64,000 bases of DNA from Atopobiaceae bacterium. GTDB taxonomy: Bacteria > Actinomycetota > Coriobacteriia > Coriobacteriales > Atopobiaceae. The DNA is taken from contig JAFWMH010000026.1 in NCBI GenBank assembly GCA_017510785.1, positions 1-64,000 of the forward strand, in the 5' to 3' direction. Below are positions 57,001-63,000 of the stretch, in pieces. Under the pieces are notes generated by a model that had not been told where the DNA came from, ran no database searches, and was given only the letters and a program-made list of their open reading frames with translations. The position numbers were made by a program, and so were the translations under genes. The stretch's first letter is position 1. Each line of letters begins with the position of its first letter.

Positions 57001-60000
57001 CAGCAGCCGCGTCGGAAATGAGCACCTTCGAGAGTACCAGTTGACCAGGCTCGCGCTTGTTGGTGAACTTCACCGACGACGCGCTAGTACTGATTACACC
57101 TTCCGCCTTTCGATCTTCAACGCTAGTACCCGTATTCCTATCATTGATGGTAACACCCGTCAGCTCGAAGTCGGCGGCGCTCTCCTCGGTAACGGTGTAG
57201 TACACACCCACTGGCAGGTTAATGGCAGTCGCCGTATCGCCACCCGTCAGCGTAACCGTAGCCTCACCATTCTCGAAGTTAATGGCCGTCTCGCCAGTGC
57301 CATATCTGCCGCTCAACGTGGAAGGTTGCGTGCGGGCAGCGTCGTTCCAAAGCTTCACATTGAACGTAAACTCCACGTCCTGATCGGCTGCGGCGTCGGA
57401 AAGAACCGTCTTGTTTATGCTGAGACTACCAGATTGACGAGTGTTCGTGCAATTGATAATAGCGGGCGCAGCATAGTTCACACGGCCTGTCTTGCCGCTC
57501 CAAGTAGCCGAAATGCCTTCGACCGTTTCCTCGTCCACCGTGTAATTCACACCCGTAGGAATACCAGCGTCATCGGCACTAGCCGTGGTGTACACGGTTT
57601 GTCCGTTCGTCAGTGAGGACCCACGCAAAGCCGCAGCGTAATCTGCGCCAATTATGACACTCTCACCATCTTTGAGCGTAAGCGTTGCCTCACCATTGAT
57701 GAAAGTAAGCGGGTTGTTCGTATCGACGGTAAGCTTGTCGTCAGTACCCTTAACTACAGGATACAGATTGAACACGTAGTCATTGCCGCTCTTCGCGCCA
57801 ATGTTTCCACCGGTAAGCTTTACGGTAAACGTATATTCGCGATCCTTATCGGCCTCCAGCTGACTCGTCACACGCTTGTAGAGCTGCAGCTCGCCGTTTT
57901 CGCGTTTGTTCGTGTATCCGCCGATTCCGCGTGCGTCAATGTCGGCACCCTCGTCCAGCCACTGATAGTTGGTGAGTTCTACCGCTCCGTTAGAACCATA
58001 GCCCACAAGGCCGGTTGTGTTCCACCCGCTTTGCTGGAAGTCCGCATCAGCGTCCTCGTTAATCGTGTAACGCAGTCCCTTGGGAAGATCTGTCGCAATG
58101 CACTTTTCGCCACTCTTAAGCGTGAACTCCGCAACACCATCCGTAAACGTCATATCGCCAAAGGTGCCGCTAATGCTCGTATCGGCAAGCTCAACACGGA
58201 AACGGAATTCTTTGTTGGCATCCTCCTCAAGCTGGCTCACAACGTGCTTCTGTACTTCAATGGGGCCGAGTTCTACGTTGTTGGTAAACACGACTTCATC
58301 AGTGGTGTTCTTTGAGATCGCCGGATCGTAGGCATTGCCCGCATCGGTGCCCTGCCATGCGGTAGTAGCATCTTGCTTATCCCACGTGTTGAGCGTGGTT
58401 ACGCCATTACGCGTCGTCGTTGTTATGTCGCGCTCTACGGAATCCGACCCATCATCCCATGTCAGCGTCTTGGTTTCCTTGCCAGGAGCATAGGTACCAT
58501 CGGCATTCGCCGTTGGCTCCTGCGTGTAGCCATAGGTATACGTCTTTGCTTGCGTTTCATCCGGCTTATCGGTCTTGCCCTTAGTAGTACTACTCCACGT
58601 GGTGGTATAGCCGTCCTTATGGGTTTCGGTTACGGTGTAACCAAGACCAACCGGAAGCGTATAGTAAGCGCTATCTCCCTCGGACAGAGGATTCTCATCT
58701 GTGCCCTCATTAGCAGTGCTCAGGCTCTCGCCCTTCTTGAGAGTGAAGCTTGCCACGCCGTTCGCAAAGGTCATGCGACCGAACGTTCCGGTGATGGTTT
58801 TATCGTCGAGCTCAACGCGGAAGCTGAACTCATCGTTTTCGTCCGACACAGTACTATCGCCGCTCTTTGTAACCTTGAGATTACCGTTCTCGCTCTCGTT
58901 AACCACGACGACTTGAGCTTCATTGTCAGACTCTATCTTGCCCTTTGTAAAGCTATAGTCACCGTCCTGGGCGAGTTCTACCTCACCGACCTTCACGATG
59001 AAGCCAGCGGGGGTTTTCTCTTCTACCTTGTACCAAAGGCCATTCTCGCCAAGAGGCAGGTTAAGCGCATACGCCACCTCACCATCTTTGAGCGTGAACG
59101 TCGAGACACCATTAGTAAACGTCATGGCACCGCTAGCGCGACCACCGCCACCATAGGTGCCGTTAACATCCGCCGGATCCGTGCACCCCTCATCGGTATA
59201 GAGCGTTACGCGGAACTCGTAGTCCTTGGTCTTATCGGAACTCATGGGGCTATTGACGCTCTTGGTTACGTACAAACCACCTTCAGTACGCGTGTTGTAG
59301 AAACGTGCCTCGCTAAGTCCTTCAAGCTTGCCTGTCTCGCCCGTTTTTACCAGTGCAAAACCTTCAGGCGTTTCTTCCCATACGGCATAGTACAGTCCGC
59401 GCGGCAGGTTGGTGAACTTAGCAACATCTCCGCCATAGATACCTGTTGAGGCAGTTCCACCGCTAAAGGTGCGGGAGGTCTTTTCCGTTGCACCAGTGAA
59501 AATTCCATAGGTTCCCGAAAGACTAGTGGCCGTAGCCGCAGGAATTGTACCATCCGCCGCAATTGTCGGCTGTTCGGTATAGAAGTTAATTGTGAACTGA
59601 TAGTAGTAGTTGTAGTCGGCTTCGGTATGGCTTACTACCGTCTTATAAACATCAAGCTCGGCAGGCTGACGGGTGTTACGAGCGTAAACGCGTGCCGTAT
59701 CATTAGCCGGAATGCTTCCCGTCTTACCACTCCACGTAGTGGTGAAGCCTGCCTCGTCGGTTTCGGTTACAGTGTAGGCAATACCAGCTGGCAGGTTACG
59801 CGCCGATGCAGTTTCGTTGTGTTTGAGCGTAAACTCGGCAACGCCATTTTCGAACTCAATAGCCTTGTTCCCCGCAGTAATCACCGGATAACGATACGAA
59901 TCGCCAGTCTTGTCGTTAGTAATGGTTGTGTCGCCAAGCTCCACCTTGAAGCGGAATTCTTTGGTAAGGTCCTCAGAATACTGGCTCGTCACCTGCTTGT

Positions 60001-63000
60001 TAACCAAAATGTTGCCAGGCACACGTGTGTTGTTATACGTGGGTCCGCTGTAGGTATGTTCGGGGTTCGTGTTCTGCGTAACGGTATCGGTTACCACAAC
60101 GTTATTCGAAACAGTGCTGACCTTAGACGCGGCAACACCATCAACCGTGGTAGTAAAGTCGTTATCGCGCACCTCGGTTATGGTATACGTCAAGCCAACG
60201 GGCAGGTTCTCGGCATAAACACTCTCGGTATCTTTGAGCGTAAACGTTGCAAGTCCGTTGTTGAACTTGATCGTGCCATATTTGAGGGACTCATCGTCAT
60301 CGGTAGCGGGGTCGTCGTCCGGCGACGTAATGCTGGCACCGTTTATGCGAACATTGAAGGTGAACTCACGCTCATGATCGTCCTGCTGGGGACTTGTCAC
60401 AGCCTTGGTAAGTTTGAAGCCACCCGTTTTGCGTTCGTTTTGGAATTCCTCGGTAGCTTTGCCACCGAATTTAGGTGTTTTGCCAGTCCTCTCAGCACTG
60501 GTATTGCCCTTGAGCTGGAAGTTGTCCACGCTACGCTCGGTTACTTTGTAGTCAACGTCGCTAGGCAGGCCGCTGATGGTCGCCTTTTGACCTCCGACCA
60601 GCGTGATGGTGGCCTTCCCGCCAGTCAACTTAATCTTTCCACTGTCACCCTGCTTCGCAGGAGCATACGCGATATCGAACTCCTTGCCGGCATCCTCATC
60701 GGTAAGACCAGTAAATACTACGTCGAAAGTGAACTCTTGGTTAGCGTCAGCCGATACGTCGGATATGAGTTCCTTGGAAATTTCCAAATCGCCAGGAACG
60801 CGCATATTGCGTAGTGTAACCTCCGAAGGTTGGAGCTCAATGGTATCGACGGGCTGGCCAATGAAGCCGGCAAAAGCAATACCATCTTGCCCAAGGCCAT
60901 CCATCACCTCGTTCACGTTATACCTAACGCCGACCGGTATGTTAGTAAACTCTTTTGTTTCATCGTGCTTGAGTTTGAAGCTGTACTCGTGATACTGACC
61001 GGTCTGCGTGTAGGTGATGCCGCCAAACGTCTTATCGCCATCGGAAAGACCATTGAGCCTAAGAACTACATCAAATTCCTTGCTTTCATCCGCTTTGTTG
61101 CGGCCCAGCATCGTCTTGGTAATCTTCAGATTACCATAGGTATCATCATTAGTAATTGTTGCCGTCTCGTTGTTCTCCTTCAGCGTACCAGACGTATTCT
61201 CCGTTCCAGAAATCGAATACGAACTGGTAACACCGGAGAGATCCTCGGCAACGCTGTACGTTACACCTATCGGCAAGCCATTGATCGTTGCGGTTTCGTT
61301 CCCTCTGAGCATAAGCCTCGCAACGCCATTATTCAACGTCACTGTGGAGCCAGAGCCACCCGTCCTCTCGGGCTCGTACGTGACCGGATACGTAGCATTA
61401 GCGGCCTCGCTCGTGAGTCCCGTTAGCGTTACTACAAAGGCAAATGTACGCGAGGCGCTGGAGCTGCGATTGGAATTAAGCACCTTCTTTATCGGCAGAC
61501 TCGTGGTTTTGCGCTCGTTAACGAATGACGCATTGCTTCCTGTGCCACCTTGGGCAATGCTTCCCTCGTAGACAATTTGGCCCGTTTGGCTAAAGCCTTC
61601 CGCAACACGCTCGGTTATAACATAGTACAGGCCCACAGGCAATTGCTCACCGCTCACGTTGTTATTCGCCTTAACGTTTACGACAGCATCGCCGTTGGTA
61701 AACGTCATACCACCGTACGTACCGCTGATGTTCGCCTTCTGCGTATGCTGCTCGTCAGTGTAGAGCGCTACGTCAAACGTGAACTCCTGGTTAGCGTCGG
61801 CCGTAAGCTTGGAAATGAGTTGCTTCGATACGGTGAGACGACCCCTTGTGCGAGAGTTGGTAAAGTGCTTCGATGCAATATTCGATGTAATCGTACCGGC
61901 CGTAATCGTACCAGTGGTCGTGCTCGAATCGGATCCATCTCGTATGGTAGTTGCAAATTGATCAAGTTTGCCGTAGAGGCTTGCAGGCACCTCTGCGGAA
62001 CTCTTCCCTGCAGCTTGCACGGTTTGGGACGTCGTGTCGACTTCTTCTACCTTATACTTGGTTCCCTCCGCAATTCCGTTGGCAACGGCCTGCTGATTGT
62101 GCTTAAGCACAACGTACGCAACGCCATTGTTGAACTTCATATCACCGTATTGTTGCGTAATGGAGGTGTTCACGGAGTCATCTTCGTTGAGCAGGGAAAT
62201 CTTGAAACTATAATACTTGCCCTCGTCCTCGCTCAACGGGGAGCTTACGTTCTTCGATACCAGCAGGCCACCCTCATCCTTGGTGTTGGTGAATTTGGCG
62301 TTAGCGAGCGTAGAAGAACTGATCTTTCCTGTCTCTCCCGTGCTGCCGATAGCAAAGCCCGTAGAGGCAGCCTCGGTTACGGTGTACGTTACGCCCTCCG
62401 GCAAACCAATAGCCAGAGCCTTTTCCCCGTGTTTGAGCTTAACGTTTGTTGCGCGACCGTTGGTAAAGGTTATGGCCTTCGTTTTGCCATCAGCAGAATT
62501 CTCACCAAAGGTTCCATTAATCGACGTGTCCGAAAGCACGATAGTAAAGTTGAACTCTACATCTTTGTCGCCATCCGTACTCGAAACTACCGTCTTATCG
62601 ATTTCGAGGTTGCCCTTATTGCGCGTGTTTGTTGCCAATACTTGTTGAGTGACGCCCTTTACGATAGTTCCCGCACCGGTAGTTGTGTCACCACTCCACG
62701 TAAGGGTAAACCCTTCCTGCGTGGTTTCCGTTACGGTGTACTTGAGCCCTGCTGGGAGGCCTATTGCCTCTCGCTCTTGATCATTTGTGAGCCTGAAGGT
62801 TGCGACGCCGTTCGTAAACGACATGGCCGTGTTACCTGTACCGTAGGTGCCGCTCAACGAGGAGCCATCAAGGGTTACGGTAAAGTCGAATTGCTTCGTA
62901 AGATCATTTGCAAAGTCACTGCTGATAATCTTCTTGACTTTGAGGCCACCCTCGTCCTTACTGTTCGTGAACTCCACGGAAGAATCGGTCTTCGCGATAT